64,000 bases of DNA from Verrucomicrobiota bacterium (lineage in GTDB: Bacteria > Verrucomicrobiota > Kiritimatiellia > CAIQIC01): NCBI GenBank assembly GCA_004321905.1, contig SCQF01000028.1, positions 50,666 to 114,665 on the forward strand, read 5' to 3'. Position 1 is the first letter of the stretch, and each line of letters begins with the position of its first letter. The position numbers and the translations under genes are program-made. The notes beneath the pieces are model-generated. The model made no database searches. It was not told where the DNA came from and was given only the letters and a program-made list of their open reading frames with translations. Positions 29,656 to 37,633 of this stretch are shown piece after piece.

Positions 29656-30764
29656 GGCCGCGATTTTATCCACGACCAAAAATGAATCTCGTTTTGCCCC
29701 GGAAAATACAATTCGCCCAGATAGCTGTAATACGTCGGGGCCAACAGCCCCATCATGACCACGACCACGAGCAGCCGCTCCAGTTGGCGTCGTAACGCGA
29801 ACGAGGCGGCTTCCGTCCGCTGTAGCGCGTAAACCAGACAATGCCAGGCCGGGGCCCAAGCCAGCAACGCGAACACCCGTGTGGTATCCAGGCAGAAGAA
29901 GGTGATGCCGTAGAACAGGAATTGCAAGGTCAGGAAAGCCAGCACATAGCGCTTATCGAAACGCGCCAAAACCAATAGACAGGCACCCAGCGCAAACCAG
30001 ATCACGTTGTGGAAAGAGAAAAGCGCCAGGGGTAGATGCGTCAGATTATATTTGATCCAGAAGGCAAGATTCTGATCACCCATATAGGCGGCACGCGAAA
30101 CCACGGCAATGCTGTTGACGTGCAGAAAAAACCGCACCGCCAACCAACCGCCCACCGCGCCCAGCACTACAAACGCCAGGTGGCGATAAGCCAACCCGTT
30201 CTCACGCGCCAACAGGCGCAGCCCCAGCACCGCCGGCGCCACAAACATCATGATGGGATGGTTATAGGAACCCAGCAGAACAAGCACCACCATCACCCAG
30301 CTGCGCCGGGTATATAACAACAGCGCCGTGATCAGAAAGGTCATGCTATCCGGCATGCCCAGCCATGACAGCAACACCAGCGTCACGGGATGCGCCAAGA
30401 GCGCACCCAACAACAGCAAAGCCCAGAACGCCCCATAGCGCCGCCGGCTGGCCCGCATCAAAAAAACAAAGCCCACGGCCAGAAAGGTGAAACAGAAAGC
30501 ATTGAAAGCCCACCGCGATCCCAAACCGGTGAGATGCGCCAGCACGGGCAGCAAGGGCGATTCTTGAAAATAATTCTGCCGATGAATATCCGTCCGTTGG
30601 ATATAAGGATTTGTCGCCAGTTCACGATAGAACTCACGCGGCACCACACCCAAGCCATAATACAACAGGGTGAAGAGAACCATCGCGACCAAACAGAGCA
30701 TAAAATATTTCTGCGCATAGCGTCGCACCGCCGCATCCACAACCTCAAAAATCGTGGCGTTCAC
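29652..30764 (-). CDS. Polytopic membrane protein, GT-C-like, unknown function
   Basis: 370 residues from a GTG at 30762-30764 with GGAG upstream. About nine hydrophobic helices; a large first extracytoplasmic loop (EFYRELATNPYIQRTDIHRQNYF) precedes LLPVLAHLTGLGSRWAFNAFC. This topology resembles membrane-embedded (GT-C fold) glycosyltransferases or polymerases, but no catalytic motif is certain. Coupled by ATGA to the PA14 protein gene, so the pair may equal, as two genes, the fused protein encoded at 31012. Confidence 0.65.
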   Translation of the reverse strand: MNATIFEVVDAAVRRYAQKYFMLCLVAMVLFTLLYYGLGVVPREFYRELATNPYIQRTDIHRQNYFQESPLLPVLAHLTGLGSRWAFNAFCFTFLAVGFVFLMRASRRRYGAFWALLLLGALLAHPVTLVLLSWLGMPDSMTFLITALLLYTRRSWVMVVLVLLGSYNHPIMMFVAPAVLGLRLLARENGLAYRHLAFVVLGAVGGWLAVRFFLHVNSIAVVSRAAYMGDQNLAFWIKYNLTHLPLALFSFHNVIWFALGACLLVLARFDKRYVLAFLTLQFLFYGITFFCLDTTRVFALLAWAPAWHCLVYALQRTEAASFALRRQLERLLVVVVMMGLLAPTYYSYLGELYFPGQNEIHFWSWIKSRP

Positions 30765-30959
30765 GGCTCCACTCCCGCGATGATCGGATCCGGCACGCCC
30801 AACACATCCATGCGGCCCGCTGAACGAGCACGCTTCCGCAAATTACGATGATTCTTTGTCACGCATGCATTCTTAGGAAACCTCCCGGGTTCCGTCACGC
30901 ACTTAATAATTCGATCACGACCGCCTTTTTAACGGGGGAATTAAGGTGTGCCACCGCGG

Positions 30960-31010
30960 CATGCCAAGGCTTGGAAAAACGTGCGTTTCACTTTTCCAAA
31001 CCTTGGAAAA
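30960..31010. repeat. Palindrome pair H (centres 30969/31001, spacing 32)
   Basis: GCCAAGGCTTGGAAAAA and TTTTCCAAACCTTGGAAAA, immediately after the stop of the 676-residue PA14-fusion gene. Confidence 0.9.
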
Positions 31011-31011
31011 A

Positions 31012-33042
31012 TCACGGGCGCTTGCGCAGATAGGGCGCGGCGAGAATCGTGTTGGCAGGAACGCCACCGCCGCACCAGCGCACCCGCAAGGCCCCGGATT
31101 GGGTATGCGTGAAGTGCTCCACGACCAGCGGATGCAAGCCTTGGCCCAGATGGATTTTCATGGCTTTGCCACTACCCCGAAATTCCTGCTGGCGCCAATT
31201 ATCCATGACGCATTTGCCATCCAGATAGAAGCGGAGACCGTCGCTACTTTGCGCGTAGAAAATGTAATCATCCTCCCGCGGCGTACTCAGGTAGCCCGTC
31301 CAACGCGAGGAAAAACCACCGGGCAGAATCCACGGCACCGGCGGATCATCTTCAAAATCGCGAACGAGGTCACGCTCGACGCCGCGCCAGCTCGGAAGCG
31401 TCAGGTTGGTATCTTCGTAATAGGTGACGAAAAGTCCTTCGGGTGAACGCCAACGCTGGACTTCTCCGGCAAAAATGACCGCGAGCATGGTGCCACCGAC
31501 GGCAAGCGCCCAGTAAACCGTCCGCTGCCGGTCGGCCAAGGTCACCGCGCCGGATACTTCGCGCACAAATTCTGCGGTGGGCGCAACCGCTGACCGCCGT
31601 GCACGCCGCCAAAACAGCGCCACCACGAGCGCCAGCAGCACGAACACCGAAAAGGCCAAGGTCACCTGTACCGCGCGTAGATAGCCGGGATCCGACATCT
31701 GAACGATGTCAGGCAGGGGCAGATACGCTACGAGGCTGGCATAATTACGCTCGACGGAATTCATCCGCCAGAGCGCCCAATGATAACGCAGTTGAACAAG
31801 CATCCCTCCAACGCCCAGCAATAGTCCAAGGCCCAGCCATTTGATCTGCACGAAGCGTTGGTGCAGCCGCTGAAAACGCGCACAGGCGATCACGAGCAGA
31901 AAGACCAGCGGCAGAATCATGAAGCGCGAGGGCACACGTTCCGTATTCGGCACGGCACTCGGCAGATAGGTGATGATTTGGTGATAGACATCGCTCAAGG
32001 ATAAAACGAGCAAAATCACCAGCGGCAGGTTGATCCCGCGGAAGCGCGTGTTAACCAATTCAGGGCGCGAACTGAATGCCAGCCAGATGCCAAAGATGAA
32101 CAGGAACGCGACACCAATCAGGCCGACATACAAGTCATATTCCCACGGAAACGTGGCGGTCTTGAGCATGGCCAGCGATTCCATGCGATCGAACAGGCTG
32201 CGCAGCGTGCCATAGCCCGACTCAAAATCAAGGGCCGTCAATTTACCCAGCGTGAGCGCCGCGGGTGCCAGGCGAAAGACGGCGAGCAGGCCGGTCAGCG
32301 TGCCGGCAAGCAACGCCGTCCAACGCGCCCGACCACTGAACACGAACAGCAGGCCGAGAAAAATCATACATAATGCAAAAAGATGCAACGTGCCTTGCAA
32401 CAAGATCAACAGATTGACGAGCGCGATTTTGGCAGCCGTCTCAAAAACCGGCGCTTTGCGTTCCACGGCATCGAACACAAAGACGGCGAACCACGAAAGA
32501 TAAAAATAGCCATTCCATTTATGGCCGGCAGCGACATGGGCGATGATGTGACCGTTGAGGTTGAACAGCAGCATCAAAATCAAAAACGCCACCGGTGAGA
32601 GGTCGAAGCGACGGCGTAACAGCAAACAGCCCCAGAAACCGATGGCGAAATGCAGCAGCACGTTGACGATCACAAACTGTTTGATGGTCAGAAAAGCCAA
32701 CAACGGAGCCTGCGGGGCAAGCCAATAGAGCGACTCCGGCACGGCCATAAAGCGCTGTGTCGGGCGCAGTGGCTGGACCGGTTTCGACACGTGATAGGGA
32801 ATTTGATGGGTCTGATAGGCCTGCTGAATGATGTGGTAGTATTGTTGCTCAACTTTCCAGTCAATCGCGTGGAAAAATGGTTCCGGTTCTTTACATTTGA
32901 AGAACGTCAGCCAGAAAGCACCGCCCAAGAGAAAAGCCAGCACGAGAAAAGTCAATTGCGCCCGCCGGTAACGCCCAACCGACGGCGGGCCGAAAGAAAA
33001 ATCCAGCAACGCGGTCAAACCTGCCTGGAGTTTCACGAACAT
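31012..33042 (-). CDS. Polytopic membrane protein fused to a C-terminal PA14-like domain
   Basis: 676 residues. About 11-12 membrane helices up to residue 490, with a first periplasmic loop containing EPEPFFHAIDWKVEQQYY, typical of GT-C/YfhO-like proteins. A linker, another helix (YWALAVGGTMLAVIFAG) and a PA14-like domain follow (LFVTYYED, PGGFSSRWTGYLSTPREDDYIFY, SDGLRFYLDGKCVMDNW). The C-terminus AAPYLRKRP and even the downstream DNA match those of the gene at 28792. It starts 3 bases after the ribbon-helix-helix-like gene at 33046, implying one operon. Likely an envelope glycan enzyme or sensor (inference). Confidence 0.7.
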   Translation of the reverse strand: MFVKLQAGLTALLDFSFGPPSVGRYRRAQLTFLVLAFLLGGAFWLTFFKCKEPEPFFHAIDWKVEQQYYHIIQQAYQTHQIPYHVSKPVQPLRPTQRFMAVPESLYWLAPQAPLLAFLTIKQFVIVNVLLHFAIGFWGCLLLRRRFDLSPVAFLILMLLFNLNGHIIAHVAAGHKWNGYFYLSWFAVFVFDAVERKAPVFETAAKIALVNLLILLQGTLHLFALCMIFLGLLFVFSGRARWTALLAGTLTGLLAVFRLAPAALTLGKLTALDFESGYGTLRSLFDRMESLAMLKTATFPWEYDLYVGLIGVAFLFIFGIWLAFSSRPELVNTRFRGINLPLVILLVLSLSDVYHQIITYLPSAVPNTERVPSRFMILPLVFLLVIACARFQRLHQRFVQIKWLGLGLLLGVGGMLVQLRYHWALWRMNSVERNYASLVAYLPLPDIVQMSDPGYLRAVQVTLAFSVFVLLALVVALFWRRARRSAVAPTAEFVREVSGAVTLADRQRTVYWALAVGGTMLAVIFAGEVQRWRSPEGLFVTYYEDTNLTLPSWRGVERDLVRDFEDDPPVPWILPGGFSSRWTGYLSTPREDDYIFYAQSSDGLRFYLDGKCVMDNWRQQEFRGSGKAMKIHLGQGLHPLVVEHFTHTQSGALRVRWCGGGVPANTILAAPYLRKRP

Positions 33043-33045
33043 GGG

Positions 33046-33531
33046 TTATTTTTTGCCAAGGCGAATCAGTAGAATTTCCGCCTTGGAAACATCCTGCTGC
33101 TGGCGACGGTAGCGCATCAACCGATGTAGCTCGCCCAACAACTCACGCTCATAATTTTCCTCCGGCGCGAGTCGCTCCAGCAAGTCGCCCACGGCGACCT
33201 CCAACTGCTCAATCGCCGTGCCGGTCGGAATCACCAACAGATGCCGCGCCGGCGCAATTTCCACTAAACGCAGCCATTCGATTTCGAGCAGGCGCTTGCT
33301 TGGCCCGACGATGATGAGCGCCTCGCCCGGTCGCACTTCGACCACATCCACGAGTGGATATTCTTCTTGCTCGAACCCAATGGCAAGCGCCGTTGCCTTG
33401 ACAATGGCGCGCGCACGATCGTCATGCAGTGCAGCTAATTGCTGAAGCGTGCCTTCCGGCAACGTCACTGTGACCGGTCGCCGCGCCTCCTCGAACTTGG
33501 GCGGACGGCCACTGGATTTCCGTTTTTCCAT
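33046..33531 (-). CDS. Ribbon-helix-helix-like protein, paralogue 1
   Basis: 161 residues, starting MEKRKSSGRPPKFEEARRPVTVTLPEGTLQQLAALHDDRARAIVKAT, which resembles an AT-hook-like basic arm followed by a CopG/RHH motif. The rest (VDVVEVRPGEALIIVGPSKRLLEIEWLRLVEIAPARHLLVIPTG) is a separate alpha/beta domain, then a charged helical tail. About three quarters identical to the gene at 33663. Regulatory role is inferred. Three bases before the large PA14-fusion gene. Confidence 0.65.
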   Translation of the reverse strand: MEKRKSSGRPPKFEEARRPVTVTLPEGTLQQLAALHDDRARAIVKATALAIGFEQEEYPLVDVVEVRPGEALIIVGPSKRLLEIEWLRLVEIAPARHLLVIPTGTAIEQLEVAVGDLLERLAPEENYERELLGELHRLMRYRRQQQDVSKAEILLIRLGKK

Positions 33532-33662
33532 AACGGACGAATAATAACGGAATATTGAAACATTACAACCAATTATTACGTTGAAATACTCGGAACCCTT
33601 TAAAACCAGCCTAGAGACGCGTCAAACAAGAACACGAAACAACTTCGGCGGGGGAAAGAAAA

Positions 33663-34148
33663 TCATTTTTTACGAATATTGATTAGCAAAATTTCCGCTT
33701 TGGAGACTTCCTGCTGCTGCCGGCGGTAACGCAAGAGCCGATGTAGTTCAGTCAACAACTCACGCTCGTATTTCTCTTCCGGCGATAACCGATCCAGCAT
33801 ATCGCCGACCGCGACTTCTAATTGTTCAATCGTTGTACCGGTGGGGATCACGAGCAGATGCCGCGCCGGCGCAATTTCGACCAAACGGAGCCATTCGATT
33901 TCAAGCAGGCGCTTGCTCGGTCCGACGATGATCAACGCCTCGCCCGGTCGCACCTCGACCACATCCACTAACGGATGTTCTTCCTTATCGAACCCAATCG
34001 CCAACGTCGTCGCTTTGACGATGGCCCGCGCCCGATCAACGTGGAGGGCCGCGAGTTGATGAAGAACACGCTCCGGCAACGTCACAGTGATGGGTCGCCG
34101 CGCTTCTTCAAAATTCGGCGGTCGCCCTCTGGATTTGCGTCGTTCCAT
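33663..34148 (-). CDS. Ribbon-helix-helix-like protein, paralogue 2
   Basis: 161 residues, tandem duplicate of the gene at 33046 (MERRKSRGRPPNFEEARRPITVTLPERVLHQLAALH...). The central block VEVRPGEALIIVGPSKRLLE continues unchanged for more than 30 residues, while the termini have drifted (ends SKAEILLINIRKK rather than LIRLGKK). Upstream of it only 65 bases and a palindrome separate it from the epimerase gene. Family unknown to me beyond the N-terminal RHH resemblance. Confidence 0.65.
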   Translation of the reverse strand: MERRKSRGRPPNFEEARRPITVTLPERVLHQLAALHVDRARAIVKATTLAIGFDKEEHPLVDVVEVRPGEALIIVGPSKRLLEIEWLRLVEIAPARHLLVIPTGTTIEQLEVAVGDMLDRLSPEEKYERELLTELHRLLRYRRQQQEVSKAEILLINIRKK

Positions 34149-34188
34149 GCCAACCTTCTACGTCAAAACCCATCACCGCACAATCCCA

Positions 34189-34207
34189 TTTTCCAAGGCT
34201 TGGAAAA
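34189..34207. repeat. Single palindrome between epimerase and RHH-like genes
   Basis: TTTTCCAAGGCTTGGAAAA, a perfect copy. Confidence 0.85.
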
Positions 34208-34213
34208 CGCGGA

Positions 34214-35203
34214 TTATTTTTGCGCCGAACCACGCGCGTAATATTCCAACGCGCGTTGGACTCCCGAACGGAAATCAACCGTGTAACTCAAGCCGAGTGT
34301 TTTTTGCTTGGCCGTGTCGCCGCCGCGCGCGAAGACGCCTTCCGGCGTGTTCGAGGTGCCGCGGACTTCCGGCTTGAAGCCGCATAACTCGGCGGCGAGC
34401 TGTGCGAACTGGATGAAGCTGGTGTAGATGCCGGTGGAGAGGTTCAGCGCACTGGCGTCATCAATTTTGTCCATCGAGCCGATGATTTCCGTGACGCAAT
34501 CTTCGATGTGGATGAAGTCGCGGAATTGCTGGCCGCTGCCCCAGACGGTGAGCGTGGGCTGGCCGCGGTTGGCGAGGACGCGCTTGCAGATGCTGGGGAA
34601 GGGATAGGTGTCGTCCTGGTCTTCGCCGTAGCCGGAGAAGGGGCGGTAGCAGATGGATTTGAGGCCGTGCTTCTGGTAGGCGAGGCGCGCGAGGTATTCG
34701 CAGGTGAGCTTGGCCCAGCCGTAGGACATGTCGGGCATGCCGATGTCGAAGTCGAACGTGATCATGTCCTCTTTGAGCAGTTCGTAGTGTTCGCGGCGCT
34801 GGAGCTTGATCGGGTAGGCGGCGCTGGAGCTGAAGCAGAGCGATTTGCGCGGCTTGGCGCGGACGGCCCACTGCCAATACTCGGCGTCAATCGAGAGATC
34901 ATCGGCGACAGCGAGCGGATTGTGCTCGATCATCATGCGGCCGCCGACCATCGCGGCGAGGTGGAATGCGTAGTCGAAGTCGGTGTCGCCCACGCGCTTG
35001 AACCACGCGCGGCAATCTTCCTGGTAGAAGTGAAAATTCTTGTAGTCGCGCGGATTGAAGAACGGCCACTTGTCGAGCGGGAGTCCGCCGGTCAGCGGGA
35101 CGATGGGATCCACGCAATGGACCTCGTCGCCGCGCGCAAGCAAACGACCGACGCAATGCCGACCCACGAAACCTGCGCCACCGGTCACGAGCACCTTAGC
35201 CAT
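34214..35203 (-). CDS. NAD-dependent nucleotide-sugar epimerase/dehydratase (SDR family)
   Basis: 329 residues. Rossmann motif VLVTGGAGFVGRHCV at the N-terminus, catalytic YGWAK (YxxxK), and an upstream serine pair in CFSSSAAYP. An extended-SDR fold typical of UDP- or GDP-sugar epimerases. Start overlaps the preceding gene by 8 bases, so it is in one operon with two glycosyltransferase-like genes. Exact sugar is unknown. Confidence 0.9.
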   Translation of the reverse strand: MAKVLVTGGAGFVGRHCVGRLLARGDEVHCVDPIVPLTGGLPLDKWPFFNPRDYKNFHFYQEDCRAWFKRVGDTDFDYAFHLAAMVGGRMMIEHNPLAVADDLSIDAEYWQWAVRAKPRKSLCFSSSAAYPIKLQRREHYELLKEDMITFDFDIGMPDMSYGWAKLTCEYLARLAYQKHGLKSICYRPFSGYGEDQDDTYPFPSICKRVLANRGQPTLTVWGSGQQFRDFIHIEDCVTEIIGSMDKIDDASALNLSTGIYTSFIQFAQLAAELCGFKPEVRGTSNTPEGVFARGGDTAKQKTLGLSYTVDFRSGVQRALEYYARGSAQK

Positions 35204-36113
35204 GGAAGTGTCTCCGATAGAGTTTGAACGCTTCCGCCGACTGCGCCGGAAGATATTTGAGCAGCGCGTCCGGGTTGCCGGGCAACTCGTTCACGATCTG
35301 CAGATTGTTTTCGTAACCGCAGTATTCCTTCTTCATGTCCACGACGAGGTCGTGGATGTTGCGCTGCTGGTAGACGGTCGCCTTGTTATAGACGACCTGC
35401 GCGCCGAGTGCCTCAATGTAGTAGGCGGCCCAGATGTCGTCCATGCGGCCGACGTGCGGGAAGAGGAAGTAATCCTTGAGCCACTTGCCGCTGATGAAGG
35501 TGTTCTGCGAATTGAACGGCGAGAGCTTGTTGCCGGCCATCGGGAAAAACTTGTCGTCGAACTTGCACTCCGGCGCATAGATCATGCGACAGACGGCGTC
35601 GATATCGGGATCGCCGTCCCAGAAATCCGCCTGCACGTCGGGCGTGATGGTCTTGCGCGATTTACGGCTGTAGTCGCGCTTGGGCAGGAGTTGCAACGGA
35701 TAGCCGCGGTGCCAGATTTCCTTGTGATTGGTCGCGCCAACGGGATCGAACGCGGGCAGGTCGGTCTCGTAATAGTTGACCTCGGTCGGCTGGCCGATCA
35801 TCAGGTTCTCGCCCCAACCGGGACGCGGAATGTTGTCGTCATCAATCACGGCAACGATGTCCGGCTTCATCTGCGCGGCCCAAAGCAGGCCGAAGTTGCG
35901 GCGCTGGATGCAGCGCCAACCGATGGCGTCGGAAAGCGGCTTGTCGAATTTTTCCTGCTCTTCCGGCGAGACGTAGAGGCCACGCTTGAGCTTGTAGTCC
36001 TTCGGCGTCTTCAGGTCGCCGATGACGACGAGCTCCCAGTCGGTGCGCGCGTCGAAGCGCTCAATGGCCTCGGTCGGCGGATTGATCGTGGTGGTGACGA
36101 TGACTTTCTTCAT
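35196..36113 (-). CDS. DUF288/STELLO-like putative glycosyltransferase
   Basis: 305 residues. The start MKKVIVTTTINPPTEAIERF, then DWELVVIGDLKTP and the DxD-type VIDDDNIPRPGW, match the pattern I associate with STELLO-like/reversibly-glycosylated-protein-type sugar transferases. No membrane helix. ATGA overlap with the upstream GT2 gene and an 8-base overlap with the epimerase gene. Probably acts on a nucleotide sugar for surface glycan or modified sugar transfer. Confidence 0.65.
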   Translation of the reverse strand: MKKVIVTTTINPPTEAIERFDARTDWELVVIGDLKTPKDYKLKRGLYVSPEEQEKFDKPLSDAIGWRCIQRRNFGLLWAAQMKPDIVAVIDDDNIPRPGWGENLMIGQPTEVNYYETDLPAFDPVGATNHKEIWHRGYPLQLLPKRDYSRKSRKTITPDVQADFWDGDPDIDAVCRMIYAPECKFDDKFFPMAGNKLSPFNSQNTFISGKWLKDYFLFPHVGRMDDIWAAYYIEALGAQVVYNKATVYQQRNIHDLVVDMKKEYCGYENNLQIVNELPGNPDALLKYLPAQSAEAFKLYRRHFHG

Positions 36114-36871
36114 GGTTTTGGCTCCGGTTGCTTGAGGATGCGTTCGCGCGAGTAGAAGCGCGTTTTCAAACCGATACGGAAATATTCAAAGTTGCGCATG
36201 AACGGATTGTTGGAGACGCCTTCCTCACGCGCCCGCCACGTGATCGGAAGCTCAATGACCTCGACGCCGAGGCGCAGCGGCTTGACCAGCGTCTCGAACA
36301 GGAACGGGTGGCGCGTCTCTTCCCAGCGGATGGCCTTGACCAAGGCGGTAGGGATCAAACGAAACCCATAGGTCATATCCGACAGATGGGTCATATACAT
36401 GATGGAGAATGATTTTTGGAAAATGAAGTTTAGGAACCATTTCAGCTTGCTATAACCCTCGAAGCCGCCGCCCTTGATCCAGCGCGAGCCGGTGATGATC
36501 GCATTCGGGTGCGCACGACCTTGCGCGACGTATTCCTTCACGCGGTCCGGCGGCGTTTCCAGATCGCTAGCCATCATCAGAACGTGGCTGCCCGTTGCAA
36601 AGTCAAACGCGTCCTGCGTCGCCCCGCCGAGAAATGGCCGCTGCTGCTCGATGACTTTGACCTTGTCGGGGAAGCGCGCACGCAGCCCGGCGGCGGTCTC
36701 GCGCGCGGCCGGCGTGGTCTTCTTGCAAACGACGACGAGAAATTCACGGATGGCGTCGCCGCAATCGGCGAGAATGATCTCGACGGTTTTCACCAGTGAT
36801 TCCGTCTCGTCCATCACGGGCAAGAAGACGGAAACGCTACTCATTTGGTCAGCGTAGGATTTTATTGCCAT
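36110..36871 (-). CDS. Family 2 glycosyltransferase
   Basis: 253 residues from ATG 36869-36871 (GGTGGAAAAAAC upstream); the frame runs to 36964 but passes through a terminator stem. GT-A fold: VSVFLPVMDETESLVKTVE at the N-terminus, MMASDLETPPDRV as the nucleotide-binding acidic motif, and GSRWIKGGGFEGYSKLKW as acceptor region; similar to dolichyl-phosphate mannose/glucose synthase-like enzymes, but without C-terminal membrane anchors. First gene of a three-gene overlapping glycan operon. Confidence 0.85.
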   Translation of the reverse strand: MAIKSYADQMSSVSVFLPVMDETESLVKTVEIILADCGDAIREFLVVVCKKTTPAARETAAGLRARFPDKVKVIEQQRPFLGGATQDAFDFATGSHVLMMASDLETPPDRVKEYVAQGRAHPNAIITGSRWIKGGGFEGYSKLKWFLNFIFQKSFSIMYMTHLSDMTYGFRLIPTALVKAIRWEETRHPFLFETLVKPLRLGVEVIELPITWRAREEGVSNNPFMRNFEYFRIGLKTRFYSRERILKQPEPKP

Positions 36872-36927
36872 GTTTTTTCCACCATCTCGCCGCTTCACTA
36901 GCAGAACATTTCCTCCGGCGGAAGAAA

Positions 36928-36969
36928 AAACCATGGTCAACCTGTTGTCGCGCAGGTTGACCATGGTTT
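36928..36969 (-). terminator. Intrinsic terminator of the lipoprotein gene
   Basis: Perfect 17-bp inverted repeat (36928-36944 and 36953-36969) with an 8-base loop; on the minus strand it is followed by a T-rich run. It lies 20 bases after the stop of the gene at 36990 and before the GT2 start. Confidence 0.8.
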
Positions 36970-36989
36970 CGCTGACATTTGCCGCTTAA

Positions 36990-37457
36990 TTACCAAGTCG
37001 GCGCGGACGGATCATAGGTCAACGTCACGCCCGCCGGATCGTGATGGTCAAAGTCGGGACCGCGCCACGAAATTTCAAAACTACCGACCGACGGCAGGCT
37101 GCTACGGAAGACCAGTTTATCCACGGAATTATTCACCAACACAAAATCGCCTTCGCCGGACTCCGTGCCACCATCATCCCACGCCATCGTGTACTTCACA
37201 TGATAGCCATCAATGGTACCGATGATGTGCCCCATCCCACTAGGCGGCAAGAGCAAGTAGGCGGTAAGGTTTCCACCCTTTTGCTCCATATTACCGGCAG
37301 CAGTCCGCCCATTCAGCGGATTTTCCCAGAAACCAGTCGCGTTCAAACCCTTCGCGGGCGAACCCCCGCTATCGCCACCACCACCACAGCCCGTCACGCC
37401 CAAACCGATCACTAAAGCCATCGCGCCTGCCAGCATTGCTATCTGTAATTTCTTCAT
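36990..37457 (-). CDS. Small secreted lipoprotein, unknown function
   Basis: 155 residues from ATG 37455-37457 (GGAAAG upstream); 37487 would add an unlikely N-terminus. Signal peptide with lipobox GLGVTGC followed by a Gly-rich tether (GGGGDSGGS). The mature domain is a predicted small beta structure (GFWENPLNGRTAAGNMEQKGGNLTAYLLLP, GTIDGYHVKYTMAWDDGG). It has its own promoter and terminator, so it is a free-standing transcription unit. Confidence 0.75.
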   Translation of the reverse strand: MKKLQIAMLAGAMALVIGLGVTGCGGGGDSGGSPAKGLNATGFWENPLNGRTAAGNMEQKGGNLTAYLLLPPSGMGHIIGTIDGYHVKYTMAWDDGGTESGEGDFVLVNNSVDKLVFRSSLPSVGSFEISWRGPDFDHHDPAGVTLTYDPSAPTW

Positions 37458-37509
37458 TTTTCTTTCCACCGTTTGCCACGGGCTCATCCCGCAGCGTATC
37501 GGGCGCTGG

Positions 37510-37537
37510 ATTATAACGTTGAAATTTAATCAGTCAA
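37510..37537 (-). promoter_or_regulatory. Sigma-70-like promoter of the lipoprotein gene
   Basis: On the minus strand TTGACT (37537-37532), 16-base spacer, TATAAT (37515-37510), about 50 bases before the start codon. The region is strikingly AT-rich. The spacer and -10 contain ATTTCAACGTTATAA, nearly repeated near 33573. Confidence 0.65.
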
Positions 37538-37573
37538 CATATTTTTACGTTAAATAAGCACGCGCACTTTCAC

Positions 37574-37624
37574 GTTTCCAAGGCGCGGGAAAACAGACCG
37601 GTCAGCATTCCAAGCTTGGAAAAA
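37574..37624. repeat. Palindrome pair I (spacing about 31.5, central base lost)
   Basis: A degraded copy (TTTCCAAGGCGCGGGAAA) and CCAAGCTTGG without its central base. Between the lipoprotein promoter and the macB stop. Confidence 0.7.
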
Positions 37625-37633
37625 GGTCTTTTT

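Noticed and set aside
36872..36964. N-terminal extension of the GT2 protein
   Set aside because: It would be read through the terminator stem of the upstream lipoprotein gene; ATG 36871 has a ribosome site and fits the fold.
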